Part shown: piece after piece, positions 15,977-24,800 of the stretch
Numbering within the stretch: position 1 is the stretch's first letter
Layout: each line of letters opens with the position of its first letter
Assembly (NCBI GenBank): GCA_030430535.1
Contig: JAUIKY010000009.1
Span: forward strand, 1-64,000
DNA length: 64,000 nt
Direction of reading: 5' to 3'
Source of the DNA: Bacteroidia bacterium
Lineage (GTDB): Bacteria; Bacteroidota; Bacteroidia; Flavobacteriales; Flavobacteriaceae
The notes under the pieces: model-generated
Database searches by the model: none
What the model was told of the DNA's origin: nothing
What the model saw: the letters and a program-made list of their open reading frames with translations, nothing else
Program-made: the position numbers and the translations under genes

Positions 15977-17047
15977 ATGAATTCTATTTTTTCTCTTGTT
16001 TTTACTTTTTTAAGTACTGTGATTATATACGCTCAAAACATCCCGCTGTACGTCGGCACATTCACCAACGAAAATGCCCAAGGCATTTACCAGTATCAAT
16101 TCAATACGGAAACCGGGGTGATTTCCAACGAAATTTTAGCTATTGAAATAGAAAGCCCTAATTTTTTGACCTATTCGTCCGACAGAACATTTATGTATTC
16201 GGTAAACCGTTCGGAAGACAAATTTAAGCCAGATTATGTTGCTGCTTATAAAATTAACAACGGAACATTAACTTTAATCAACACCCAAGACAGCCATGGC
16301 GCTGCTCCTTGCCACATTGCCATTAACGCAGCGGGCACAAAAATTGTGGTTTCCAATTACAATGGTGGAACGGTATCTCTTTACAATATAAATAGTGATG
16401 GCAGTTTAAGTGAAGCCATTCAGGTTTTTGACCATAATTCTGAAGCTGAAAAATCGCACGCCCATTCCGCACAATTTTTTAATAACGAACTATATGTTGC
16501 CGATTTGGGCAGAAACGCCGTGTACCAATACCAATTGAAAAACAACCAATACGAACTGGCAAAGCCCAAAATCATCGACATGACAGGCAACCCTGGGCCA
16601 CGTCATTTTTCAATAAGCAACAACGGAAAATTTATATACATTATCAATGAATATGGCAGCTCGATAACCACTGCAAAACGGACAAAAGACGGTTTTAAGG
16701 AAGTGGATTTCAACACCACTTTAAGCGATGGTTACAAAGGCAAAAACTCCTGTGCCGACATCCACCTTTCTCCAGACGAACGTTTTTTGTATGGCTCTAA
16801 CCGAGGCGAAAACTCTATTGCTGTTTTTAAAAGAAATACGCGTAATGGAAAAATCAAGAAAATCCAGAACATAAGTGTTGAGGGCGACTGGCCAAGAAAT
16901 TTTACGCTCGACCCCAGCGGAAACTTTTTATTGGTGGCCAACCGTAGAAGCAACAATATCTCAGTTTTTAAAATTGATAAAAAATCAGGCTTATTAAGCT
17001 TTCTTTACAAAATAGATTCGCCAACACCCGTACACCTATTGTTTTAG
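15977..17047 (+). CDS. Secreted lactonase-family seven-bladed beta-propeller
   Basis: A 356-residue exported protein of the Lactonase (6-phosphogluconolactonase-like, YbhE/Pgl) family. A hydrophobic signal segment (SIFSLVFTFLSTVIIYAQ) ends in AQN, as in many flavobacterial secreted proteins. Repeated blades are visible: YVGTFTNENAQGIYQY, a PNFLTYSSDRTFMYSVNR blade, APCHIAINAAGTKIVVSNY, PGPRHFSISNNGKFIY and WPRNFTLDPSGNFLLVANR. The last matches the conserved PR.F.L.P.G.FL..AN pattern of this family. Because it is exported, an action on 6-phosphogluconolactone in the cytoplasm is unlikely, so I do not assign pgl. Start at ATG 15977 rather than TTG 15956, since a -7 box overlaps the TTG. Confidence 0.78.
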   Translation: MNSIFSLVFTFLSTVIIYAQNIPLYVGTFTNENAQGIYQYQFNTETGVISNEILAIEIESPNFLTYSSDRTFMYSVNRSEDKFKPDYVAAYKINNGTLTLINTQDSHGAAPCHIAINAAGTKIVVSNYNGGTVSLYNINSDGSLSEAIQVFDHNSEAEKSHAHSAQFFNNELYVADLGRNAVYQYQLKNNQYELAKPKIIDMTGNPGPRHFSISNNGKFIYIINEYGSSITTAKRTKDGFKEVDFNTTLSDGYKGKNSCADIHLSPDERFLYGSNRGENSIAVFKRNTRNGKIKKIQNISVEGDWPRNFTLDPSGNFLLVANRRSNNISVFKIDKKSGLLSFLYKIDSPTPVHLLF

Positions 17048-17110
17048 TTTTCAGAACCAAAAGCCATTAAGTTCATTTAAAAAAATCATGGTTTATTAAA
17101 AATAATAAAG

Positions 17111-17118
17111 TATCTTTG
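17111..17118 (+). promoter_or_regulatory. -7 box of rpsP, with a short leader hairpin
   Basis: TATCTTTG fits TAnnTTTG, 46 bases before the ATG at 17165. The leader contains GAGGT (17135-17139) and ACCTC (17145-17149), a small hairpin that could be a ribosomal-protein control element; this is speculative. Confidence 0.55.
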
Positions 17119-17164
17119 CGCCTCATTAATAACCGAGGTCGAGAACCTCAAATAATTAATTATT

Positions 17165-17683
17165 ATGCCAGTAAAAATTAGATTACAACGTCACGGTAAA
17201 AAAGGAAAACCTTACTACTGGATCGTAGCCGCAGATTCGCGTGCAAAGAGAGATGGTAAATACCTAGAAAAATTAGGTGCTTACAATCCTAACACCAACC
17301 CAGCAACTATTGAATTGAACATTGATAGTGCTGTACAATGGTTGCAAAATGGTGCGCAACCAACCGATACCGCTAAGAACTTATTGTCTTACAAAGGGGC
17401 TTTATTAAAGAACCATTTGGCAGGCGGTGTTAAAAAAGGCGCTTTAACCGAAGAGCAAGCTGAAGCAAAATTCAACGCTTGGTTAGAAGAGAAAAACGCT
17501 AAAATCCAAGCTAAAGCTGAAGGTTTATCTGAAGCTGAAGCTAAAGCTAAGGCTGAGGCTCTAGCTGCTGAAAAAGCGGTTAACGAAGCTAGAATAGCTG
17601 CACAAGCTCCAGTTGTTGAAGAAGAAGCTGCTGAAGAGGAAGCTCCTGCTGCAGAAGCTGAAGCAACAAACGAAGAAGAATAA
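17165..17683 (+). CDS. rpsP: 30S ribosomal protein S16
   Basis: S16 of the small ribosomal subunit. [21 protein letters not shown] at the start and [19 protein letters not shown] are diagnostic. At 172 residues it is about twice the length of the E. coli protein; residues from about 95 on form an alanine/glutamate/lysine-rich tail ([16 protein letters not shown] and [21 protein letters not shown]), predicted long helix then acidic end. Such tails occur in Bacteroidota S16. The tail DNA is built of repeated GAAGCT/GCTGAA codon pairs, so it is prone to length change. A strong terminator follows and then rimM, the usual partner. Confidence 0.96.
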   Translation: MPVKIRLQRHGKKGKPYYWIVAADSRAKRDGKYLEKLGAYNPNTNPATIELNIDSAVQWLQNGAQPTDTAKNLLSYKGALLKNHLAGGVKKGALTEEQAEAKFNAWLEEKNAKIQAKAEGLSEAEAKAKAEALAAEKAVNEARIAAQAPVVEEEAAEEEAPAAEAEATNEEE

Positions 17684-17704
17684 AAATTTATTTTTTATAC
17701 TTTT

Positions 17705-17736
17705 AAACTCCGATGGGAAACCGTCGGAGTTTTTTG
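17705..17736 (+). terminator. Terminator or attenuator between rpsP and rimM
   Basis: AAACTCCGATGG (17705-17716), GAAA tetraloop, CCGTCGGAGTTT (17721-17732) with one wobble, then T-run. Textbook intrinsic terminator 22 bases after the rpsP stop, although rimM follows in the same direction. Confidence 0.85.
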
Positions 17737-17770
17737 TTTACCCCCTTTCTTTTTTGATAGGGGTTAAACA

Positions 17771-17839
17771 ATTCCCATGAAAATGGGAATCTTATCATCA
17801 TAAGAAATAAGGCAAATAGATTCCCGTCTTCACGGGAAT
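17771..17839. repeat. Two tandem REP-type hairpins in front of rimM
   Basis: ATTCCCAT-GAAA-ATGGGAAT (17771-17790, bases 17779-17782 as loop) and ATTCCCGT-CTTC-ACGGGAAT (17820-17839). The second belongs to a widespread ATTCCCG..CGGGAATGAC-type repeat. Its trailing ATGACA supplies a false upstream start (17838) for rimM. Confidence 0.65.
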
Positions 17840-17858
17840 GACAAAAATGACGCTCTCG

Positions 17859-18386
17859 ATGAAAAAGGAAGATTGTTTTTACCTAGGAAAAATTGTAAAA
17901 AAATATAGTTTTAAAGGGGAAGTATTAGCAAAACTCGATACCGACCAGCCCGAACTTTACGAAAACCTTGATGCCATTTTTTTGGAACTGAGAAACAACT
18001 TAGTGCCTTTTTTTGTGGAACGTTCCCAATTGCACAAATCGGAGTTACTTCGTTTAAAGTTTGAAGACGTGGATAGCGAAGCCGATGCCGATAGCATCAT
18101 GAAAAGCAATCTGTTTCTTCCGTTGGAGTTACTGCCAAAATTAGAGGGCAATAAATTTTATTTCCACGAGGTCATCAATTTTACCATTGAAGATGTTAAT
18201 TTTGGGACTGTGGGTACCATAAAAGCCATCAACGATTCTACTGCACAAGCCCTCTTTGAGGTGGACAGAAATGGCACGGAAATACTCATCCCGATGAACG
18301 ACGAATTTATCGTAAAAGTAAATCGTAAAACCAAAACGATTCTTGTTGAAACCCCAGAAGGCTTAATCGACCTCTATATTCAATAG
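17859..18386 (+). CDS. rimM: Ribosome maturation factor RimM
   Basis: Assists maturation of the 30S head, binding S19, and normally pairs with rpsP as here. Residues about 1-85 form the N-terminal barrel (CFYLGKIVKKYSFKGEVLAKL) and about 90-175 the PRC-barrel part (FYFHEVINFTIEDVNFGTVGTI, IPMNDEFIVKVNRKTKTILVETPEGL). The conserved ending LVE.PEGL.DLY is present. Start taken as ATG 17859 (175 aa, followed by KKEDCFYLG) because the in-frame ATG at 17838 belongs to the REP hairpin. The rpsP terminator and the repeat together separate it from rpsP, so read-through or an own promoter is required. Confidence 0.92.
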   Translation: MKKEDCFYLGKIVKKYSFKGEVLAKLDTDQPELYENLDAIFLELRNNLVPFFVERSQLHKSELLRLKFEDVDSEADADSIMKSNLFLPLELLPKLEGNKFYFHEVINFTIEDVNFGTVGTIKAINDSTAQALFEVDRNGTEILIPMNDEFIVKVNRKTKTILVETPEGLIDLYIQ

Positions 18387-18406
18387 CATTTAGTTTTTAC
18401 GCTATA

Positions 18407-18450
18407 AAAAAATCCGAGGGCTATCGTAAAAGACAACCCTCGGATTTTTT
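18407..18450. terminator. Bidirectional terminator after rimM
   Basis: AAAAAATCCGAGGG (18407-18420) and CCCTCGGATTTTTT (18437-18450) pair over 14 bp. It lies between convergent rimM and the second DUF2383 gene and has T-runs in both directions. Confidence 0.85.
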
Positions 18451-18476
18451 AATATATATTGTTGTGAATGCCTTTT

Positions 18477-18926
18477 TTAAGCAATCAACCTGTCGCCAAT
18501 TTGAATGGAGTGCAAACTCCGCTCTAAGGTATCGCGCTGTTTTTTCAGTAATTGTGCAATGCCTTCAGAATGCTTCACCCTGTCTAAAATAGCATTATAT
18601 TTTTCTAAACTCCAGGTCTTAATCCTACATACTTCATTAAAAAGCACATTCTCATCCTTCTTAGAAATGCCTTTCTTAAACTTGCTCCAGAGTCTAGACA
18701 GACCACCTCTCATTTGATCGGAGTATTCAGGCTTTCCACCTTTTTGTATAATTTCGGCACCTAAGAACCTGCAAAACTCATTTCTTTCAAAGGCCATAGC
18801 CCTGAAAAAATGTTTTAAATCTTCGCTTTCAACTTGTTTTAAGGCTTCCAAATACATTTTCTCGGCCTCATAATTAATAGCTAAAAGTTCATTTAGCTGG
18901 GCAATAGTTGGATTTGATTTTTTCAT
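18477..18926 (-). CDS. DUF2383 (PA2169-type) four-helix-bundle protein, copy 2
   Basis: A 149-residue helical protein of the same length and layout as copy 1: IAQLNELLAINYEAEKMYL at the start, FFRAMAFERNEFCRFLGAEI in the middle and LLKKQRDTLERSLHSIQ at the end. The glutamates following NYE, the ER in AFERNEF and the E before SLEKYN line up with copy 1. Soluble, no signal peptide. It is convergent with rimM, sharing the terminator at 18407-18450, and is followed upstream on the same strand by copy 3 (180-base gap). Function unknown; the conserved acidic pattern suggests a ferritin-like bundle. Confidence 0.7.
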   Translation of the reverse strand: MKKSNPTIAQLNELLAINYEAEKMYLEALKQVESEDLKHFFRAMAFERNEFCRFLGAEIIQKGGKPEYSDQMRGGLSRLWSKFKKGISKKDENVLFNEVCRIKTWSLEKYNAILDRVKHSEGIAQLLKKQRDTLERSLHSIQIGDRLIA

Positions 18927-19107
18927 TGTTCTGGGGTTTAAAAAGAGTTAGTACAATAAATTTAAATAGGGTTGAGCTAAGAAATATAAACAATAACTCC
19001 CAATAATTCAATGTTTTATCTATTAATTTTACTTTTCAGCTATGCTTTTAACCCTTTAACGATACTTAGTCCTCAAACAAATTGCCCAGAAATATATAAT
19101 CTAAAAA

Positions 19108-19566
19108 TCAAATATCTTGGACAATTAAGTGCTCCAAACGCCTTATGGCGTTCATATTCGACTGCACCTTATCACGCTGTGCAGATAACAGTTTACAAAG
19201 GGATAAAGGTAAATTCAACTCACTTAACAAAGCGTTATATTTATTTATGGTAACCTCTTTAATTCGACAAACCTCTTGTACAATTAGGCTGTGATCCTTT
19301 AAAAAAATTAAGTTTCTAAAATTCATTGATGCTTTATAAGATTCATTAACCATACTTTTGGGAAGCTTGGCGTCTCCAAGAAGCTTTTCCAATTCCAAAC
19401 ACAACTGTTCGTTGTACATTCTGCGTTCTTCTTTTCTCTCGTTGAAAAACATCTTTAACGATTCACCCGGCACAGTTTTAAACGCTTCATCATAAATATT
19501 TTCAAGCTCTTGATTGGTTACCAATAAATCATTTAATTTCTTTAATATTTTATCTTTGTTCCTCAT
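19108..19566 (-). CDS. DUF2383-like four-helix-bundle protein, copy 3 (diverged)
   Basis: A 152-residue helical protein if started at ATG 19566 (MRNKDKILKKL); an upstream ATG at 19587 would add seven residues. It shares the plan of the two neighbours: LKKLNDLLVTNQELENIYDEAF, FFNERKEERRMYNEQLCLEL and LLSAQRDKVQSNMNAIRR, but the NYDAEK signature has become NQELEN and the fold signature is weaker. It lies divergent to the trmN6-like gene with a 130-base AT-rich gap that includes both promoters presumably. I place it in the family by length, helix pattern and position; function unknown. Confidence 0.6.
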   Translation of the reverse strand: MRNKDKILKKLNDLLVTNQELENIYDEAFKTVPGESLKMFFNERKEERRMYNEQLCLELEKLLGDAKLPKSMVNESYKASMNFRNLIFLKDHSLIVQEVCRIKEVTINKYNALLSELNLPLSLCKLLSAQRDKVQSNMNAIRRLEHLIVQDI

Positions 19567-19718
19567 TATCTTTATTCCCTGAATCATTCTTGCGCGCTTA
19601 AAATTATATACGTGTCTAAACTAAAAATTAGCCCACAAAAAAAATGCTTTTTAACACTGTTTTATAAAATTTAATACATTTTAACGATTTTTAAACTCCG
19701 TTTAACCCATCAATTTCA

Positions 19719-20453
19719 ATGCCAAAATCCACTTTTAACTTTAAACAATTTAGCATAGACCAAGACAGATGCGCCATGAAAATTGGAACAGACGGCGTGC
19801 TACTTGGGGCATGGGCCAGTATAGGCCATAACCCATTTTCAATTTTAGATATTGGTGCTGGTACCGGGGTTTTATCGCTTATGCTGGCACAGCGCAGTGC
19901 TTCTGAAATTATTGATGCCTTAGAGATAGACAGCGATGCTTACGAGCAATGTGTTGATAATTTTGAACAGTCGCCTTGGGGAGACCGCTTGTTTTGCTAC
20001 CATGCATCGCTTGATGAATTTGCCGATGAAATTGAGGACCAATACGATTTAATTGTTTGCAATCCGCCGTTTTATTCTGACGATTACAAAGCAGAAAACA
20101 AACAACGCGCTATGGCACGTTTTCAGGATGCTATGCCTTTTGGGCATTTAATTGAAAGCGTTTCAAAGTTACTTTCTGAATCTGGTATTTTTTCCGTGGT
20201 CATCCCCAAAAAAGAAGAAGCCGATTTTATAATATTAGCTGCAAAATTTAACCTCTTCCCAAAAAGGATTTTACATGTAAAAGGCACTCCAACTTCTGAA
20301 ATAAAGCGTAGCTTATTGGAGTTTTCTTTTAGAAAAACAGAAAACGAGCAAAATTTAAGCAGTGAAACAAGTCAGTTAATTATTGAAACCTCAAGACACC
20401 AATACACCGAAGATTACATCAAATTAACCCAAGATTTCTATTTAAAAATGTAG
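19719..20453 (+). CDS. tRNA1(Val) A37 N6-methyltransferase-like protein
   Basis: A 244-residue SAM-dependent methyltransferase of the YfiC/TrmN6 group, which methylates N6 of A37 in tRNA1(Val) in E. coli. FNFKQFSIDQDRCAMKIGTDGVLLGAW at the start is the family signature; motif I is LDIGAGTGVLSLML (about 44-57) and the catalytic NPPF (about 111-114) is intact, as required for N6-adenine transfer to an exocyclic amine. The C-terminal ends with RHQYTEDYIKLTQDFY, also typical. Cytoplasmic. Divergent from the DUF2383 copy 3 gene. Target tRNA in this organism is inferred only from the family. Confidence 0.88.
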   Translation: MPKSTFNFKQFSIDQDRCAMKIGTDGVLLGAWASIGHNPFSILDIGAGTGVLSLMLAQRSASEIIDALEIDSDAYEQCVDNFEQSPWGDRLFCYHASLDEFADEIEDQYDLIVCNPPFYSDDYKAENKQRAMARFQDAMPFGHLIESVSKLLSESGIFSVVIPKKEEADFIILAAKFNLFPKRILHVKGTPTSEIKRSLLEFSFRKTENEQNLSSETSQLIIETSRHQYTEDYIKLTQDFYLKM

Positions 20454-20560
20454 CGAATAAATAAAGATTAATTAAATTTGAGAGGATTTATTGCTGAATT
20501 TTCAACAATATTAGCATTATCCTAATTATTTTGTTTCAACAGAACTTAAATTTAATCTAA

Positions 20561-21739
20561 ATGAAGCCCGATTTATTTCAAGCGCCCGACTATTATAATG
20601 TTGATGAATTGCTTACCGACGAACATAAATTGGTTCGCAACGCCACCCGAGATTGGGTAAAAAAAGAAGTTTCTCCCATTATTGAGGAATACGCACAAAA
20701 AGCAGAATTCCCAAAGCAGATTATAAACGGACTTGCCGAAATTGGTGCTTTTGGGCCATATATCCCAACGGAATATGGGGGTGCTGGTTTAGACCAAATT
20801 TCTTACGGCCTCATTATGCAGGAGATTGAACGGGGCGATTCGGGCATTCGTAGCACGGCTTCGGTGCAATCTTCTTTGGTAATGTACCCCATTTGGAAAT
20901 ACGGCTCTGATGCCCAACGTAAAAAATATTTACCCAAGTTGGCCAGCGGCGAATGGATGGGCTGTTTTGGACTTACTGAACCCGACCACGGCAGTAACCC
21001 CGGCGGAATGACCACTAATTTTAAGGATAAAGGCGACCACTTTTTACTCAACGGAGCCAAAATGTGGATTAGTAACGCTCCTTTTGCACAAGTCGCGGTG
21101 GTTTGGGCAAAAGATGAAGAAGGCCGCATCCACGGTTTGATTGTTGAACGTGGCATGGAAGGCTTCACTACCCCCGAAACCCACAATAAATGGTCGTTGC
21201 GCGCCAGTGCCACCGGCGAACTTATTTTCGACAACGTTAAAGTACCAAAAGAAAATTTATTGCCCAACAAATCGGGGCTTGGGGCTCCTTTGGGCTGTTT
21301 GGATTCTGCCCGTTACGGCATTGCATGGGGCGCCATTGGTGCAGCTATGGACTGCTATGATACGGCCTTGCGATACAGTAAGGAACGCACACAATTCGGA
21401 AAACCCATCGGTCAATTTCAGCTTCAACAAAAAAAACTGGCCGAAATGATTACCGAAATCACCAAAGCCCAATTGTTAACTTGGAGGCTTGGTGTTTTAC
21501 GCAATGAGGGCAAAGCGACCTCAGCACAAATATCAATGGCCAAACGCAACAATGTAGATATGGCTTTAAGTATAGCACGCGACGCCCGACAAGTTTTGGG
21601 CGGTATGGGCATAACCGGCGAGTATAGCATTATGCGCCACATGATGAACCTGGAAAGCGTAATTACCTACGAAGGCACACACGACATCCATTTATTGATT
21701 ACCGGATTGGATGTTACAGGGCTCAATGCCTTTAAATAA
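20561..21739 (+). CDS. Acyl-CoA dehydrogenase, glutaryl-CoA dehydrogenase type
   Basis: A 392-residue FAD enzyme with the full acyl-CoA dehydrogenase fold. GCFGLTEPDHGSNPGGM (about 139-155) binds FAD and substrate, WISNAPFA follows, and TYEGTHDIHLLI near the end carries the catalytic glutamate. The YEGTHDIH form and the ERGDSGIRSTASVQSSLVM segment match glutaryl-CoA dehydrogenases, which oxidise and decarboxylate glutaryl-CoA to crotonyl-CoA in lysine and tryptophan breakdown. It stands alone. Related flavobacterial enzymes are often annotated only as acyl-CoA dehydrogenase, so gcdH is likely but not certain. Confidence 0.8.
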   Translation: MKPDLFQAPDYYNVDELLTDEHKLVRNATRDWVKKEVSPIIEEYAQKAEFPKQIINGLAEIGAFGPYIPTEYGGAGLDQISYGLIMQEIERGDSGIRSTASVQSSLVMYPIWKYGSDAQRKKYLPKLASGEWMGCFGLTEPDHGSNPGGMTTNFKDKGDHFLLNGAKMWISNAPFAQVAVVWAKDEEGRIHGLIVERGMEGFTTPETHNKWSLRASATGELIFDNVKVPKENLLPNKSGLGAPLGCLDSARYGIAWGAIGAAMDCYDTALRYSKERTQFGKPIGQFQLQQKKLAEMITEITKAQLLTWRLGVLRNEGKATSAQISMAKRNNVDMALSIARDARQVLGGMGITGEYSIMRHMMNLESVITYEGTHDIHLLITGLDVTGLNAFK

Positions 21740-21830
21740 ACCTTTCAATGTTATTCCATTACGCAAACGTTTTCTTAAAAATTATCTCCCGAATATGACT
21801 TTCGACAGTTTTTTTCAGAAATACGGAATT

Positions 21831-21838
21831 TAACTTTG
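21831..21838 (+). promoter_or_regulatory. -7 box of the 1150-aa PEPCK-like gene
   Basis: TAACTTTG matches TAnnTTTG. An in-frame ATG at 21845 would sit about at the transcription start, so the ATG at 21884 is the better start. Confidence 0.5.
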
Positions 21839-21883
21839 TAGCAGATGTTCGTAAAGCACGGGCAAAACTCAAAGTTAAACAAC

Positions 21884-24800
21884 ATGGAAGCATCAAGAAA
21901 AGACATCATTCAATTTATCAATTTGCAATTGGCCGTAATTGGGCAACCCACTTTTAAGGACAAACCAGACAGCACAGAAAAGTTTTGCGACAACGAATTT
22001 AACAAAACAACTGGCCCGCTTATAATGAGTCTCAGGGAAAAATCGAGACTTTTAGCAGACCATCTTTCGCCTGCCGATGCCAGAATTCAAGCTTTTATAG
22101 ACGATTATTTAAAGGATGTAAAAACCAATAAATCGTATAAATTACCAAATAACACCTTAATACTTTCTAAAAAAGGACAAGCCCGAGAAGCGAGTTTACC
22201 TCCCGATGGCGATTCGTTTGAAAGCGATTTGGTTAACTCCAAAAGATTAAAACAAGGGATTTTAAACAATCCGCTGCACGATAAAAGAACCACAAAAGGA
22301 ACTTTCCACATTGTGGAAGGACCACTCCCTGTTCCGTTAGACAAAAAAGAAGTACCACGTGAAGTGTTGGCACATTTTTTAAATGAAGCTTTCAAACCAT
22401 CGGACGAGTTGAACACACTGCCGTTTACATCTAGTCAAGATGAAAAGGCAAAAACTATGGTTTCGATGCTTTTAAGACCCGTGGTGTGCCCAGAGGTAAA
22501 AGGTGTTATTTCTGAAAAGCGATTGGAAGTTCGCTTTTTCGCACCAGGCTCTTTAGTAAGTAATTTGGACTTTGTTGAAAATATATTTGGCAATGCAGGC
22601 AATCCCAACTTAGCACATAACGATGCAGCACTAGACCCTGAGCACTGGACAGGACACACCGGATGCATCATTCTTGCTCCGCAACTTTTAAAACTAAAAA
22701 AGAAGGATGTTGGTTTGCCTCATTTCGATGATGCTACCGAGCGCCAGAAAAAAGACGGTATGTGCTGGATTGAAGAAAATGAACTTTACAATGATGGCGG
22801 TGCTTTTAAAATTACCTGTAGAGACGACAGGGGTGTGGTTGTTACTTTAATTGCTGATAACTATTATGGTTATTCAAAAAAAGAAATCAAAACCCAAATT
22901 AGCTATTCGGCTAACTTATATGGTATTTTGGAAGAAGAGCATGCCGGCGGTGCCATTGCCTATGCCAGACGCGTAATGGGCGACACCGTAAACTGTAACG
23001 ACTACAATCAATATTACGGGCTAGACCATACTATTGAAGATGTAAAAACCTTGTTGGGCGACCGCATTGAGGTAAAACCAGAAAATTATGCGATAGACAA
23101 GAAATATCCAAATGTGGTGTACATTCCAGAATCGTCGTATTTCAATACCAATACCAATAGTATCACTTGGCATTACAAAGGCAAAGAACAAAAATTAAAA
23201 CTGTCGCCTTTTAAAACCTATATGCACCCATCTGGAAATAAGCTGAGATTGGAAAAACACAAGTCTATCGATTTATGGCGCATTGTTGAAACCTATCCCG
23301 AGGGCGTATTTTGCCATAAGCCTTGTACGGTTTCAGGTGGCGGAAAATCGGAGATTTCAAAATCGATGCAAAATGCCATAACCTACAGCCGTTTTAACAT
23401 TCACAATATTGAAGAAGATTTTAAAAAGGCTGATGAAATTATTGAGTTCGACTATTCCTCACGATGGAAAGATAAAGATTCCAACAGGCCAAAATCAAGA
23501 TCGTTCTTGAGCGAAAAAAGAACTTTAGGCTCGGTGGTTAAACTGTTAACCCCTTCAGAAGAAAACTCAGATGAGTTTAATGAATGGTTAAATGGTATTC
23601 CGGTGCATGTTCGTTCGTTGGTACTGTTTGTAAAACGGTTGTTTAGACAAGCACATGGCGCCAACCTAAACTGGAAGGATATGATGTCGGTTGAAATCAT
23701 CAACGGTGTAAAAGGCACATCTTTAATTTACAATAACTCCCCGGTTGTGGGAAGTTATGTGCGTATTGGCTTCAACCAACAAGGCAACTGGATGCTGAAT
23801 AAATTGCGTTCTGATTTTTCAGCATGTGAAAAAATACAGACTGAGGACGACATTACGGCATCTATTACGCTTCCCAGAAATCAGTTTAAAGATCTAAATC
23901 CTGAATACACCAACCAAAGTGTAAAAGTATTAACCAACTGCGAGGCGCATCTGTTTCAAAGACCAGACGAAGCCATTGTAAGAGGTTACGATAAAGGTGC
24001 TGAATTGGATATTATTTCAGATGGAAGGTTCCTCACCAACTATGAAATGTTAACGAAAAAGGACGCCATTGAAATTTATGAAGATACCATCAATTATGAC
24101 AAATACACCCAGCCCGTAAAAGATTTCATAAAGGATATTGTTGATAATGAAGATGACGATGTTCAATTTGTATTGCCATCGCATCCCAGAATTGTTGAAG
24201 ATGGATTACCAACAAAAAATCCGCGTTATTTAGAGCCAAACAGGTTTTATAATGAAACTGAAGCTTCATACATTTCGGATATGGGCGTGCGATTAAAACG
24301 AAAAATCAAACTAGACGACCCTGTAATCCACACCGTAAATGCAGTTCTACCGGGCAGACGAAACAACCCTGTGGACAAAGAAGCAGGTATTAGACCTTTG
24401 GCGGTTTACAACCCCATTCACTATCAGGAAACTCCAGAATTATTTATGGATTTCATCTGTAGTTTAACGGGCAAGTCGCCGTCAACTACAGGCGCTGGAT
24501 CGGAAGGTGCATTAACAAAAGCACCGTTTAATATGTTAACACCAACTACCGACTTAAACAACGCGCTATTATCGCATATCCTAACGGAATCTAACGGATT
24601 CAGTACCGCTGCCGGTTATGTTGGTGCCGAAAAGAAAATAGACCACGACGTGAGCTTATTGATACCCGAAATTTGGGCAAGAATGGCTCCCGAAGATAGA
24701 GACCCCAATAACCTCATTGCTAACGGTGCTTTAGAAAAATTGGAAGATTTTGAATATGAAGGCAAAAAAATATTGGCAAGCCGTTTAGGCTACAGAATTA

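Noticed and set aside
15977-17047. Cytoplasmic 6-phosphogluconolactonase (pgl)
   Set aside because: A clear signal peptide makes this reaction unlikely; only the propeller family is kept.
19011-19253. A plus-strand coding region opposite the third DUF2383 gene
   Set aside because: Overlaps the conserved helical gene on the other strand and has no domain.
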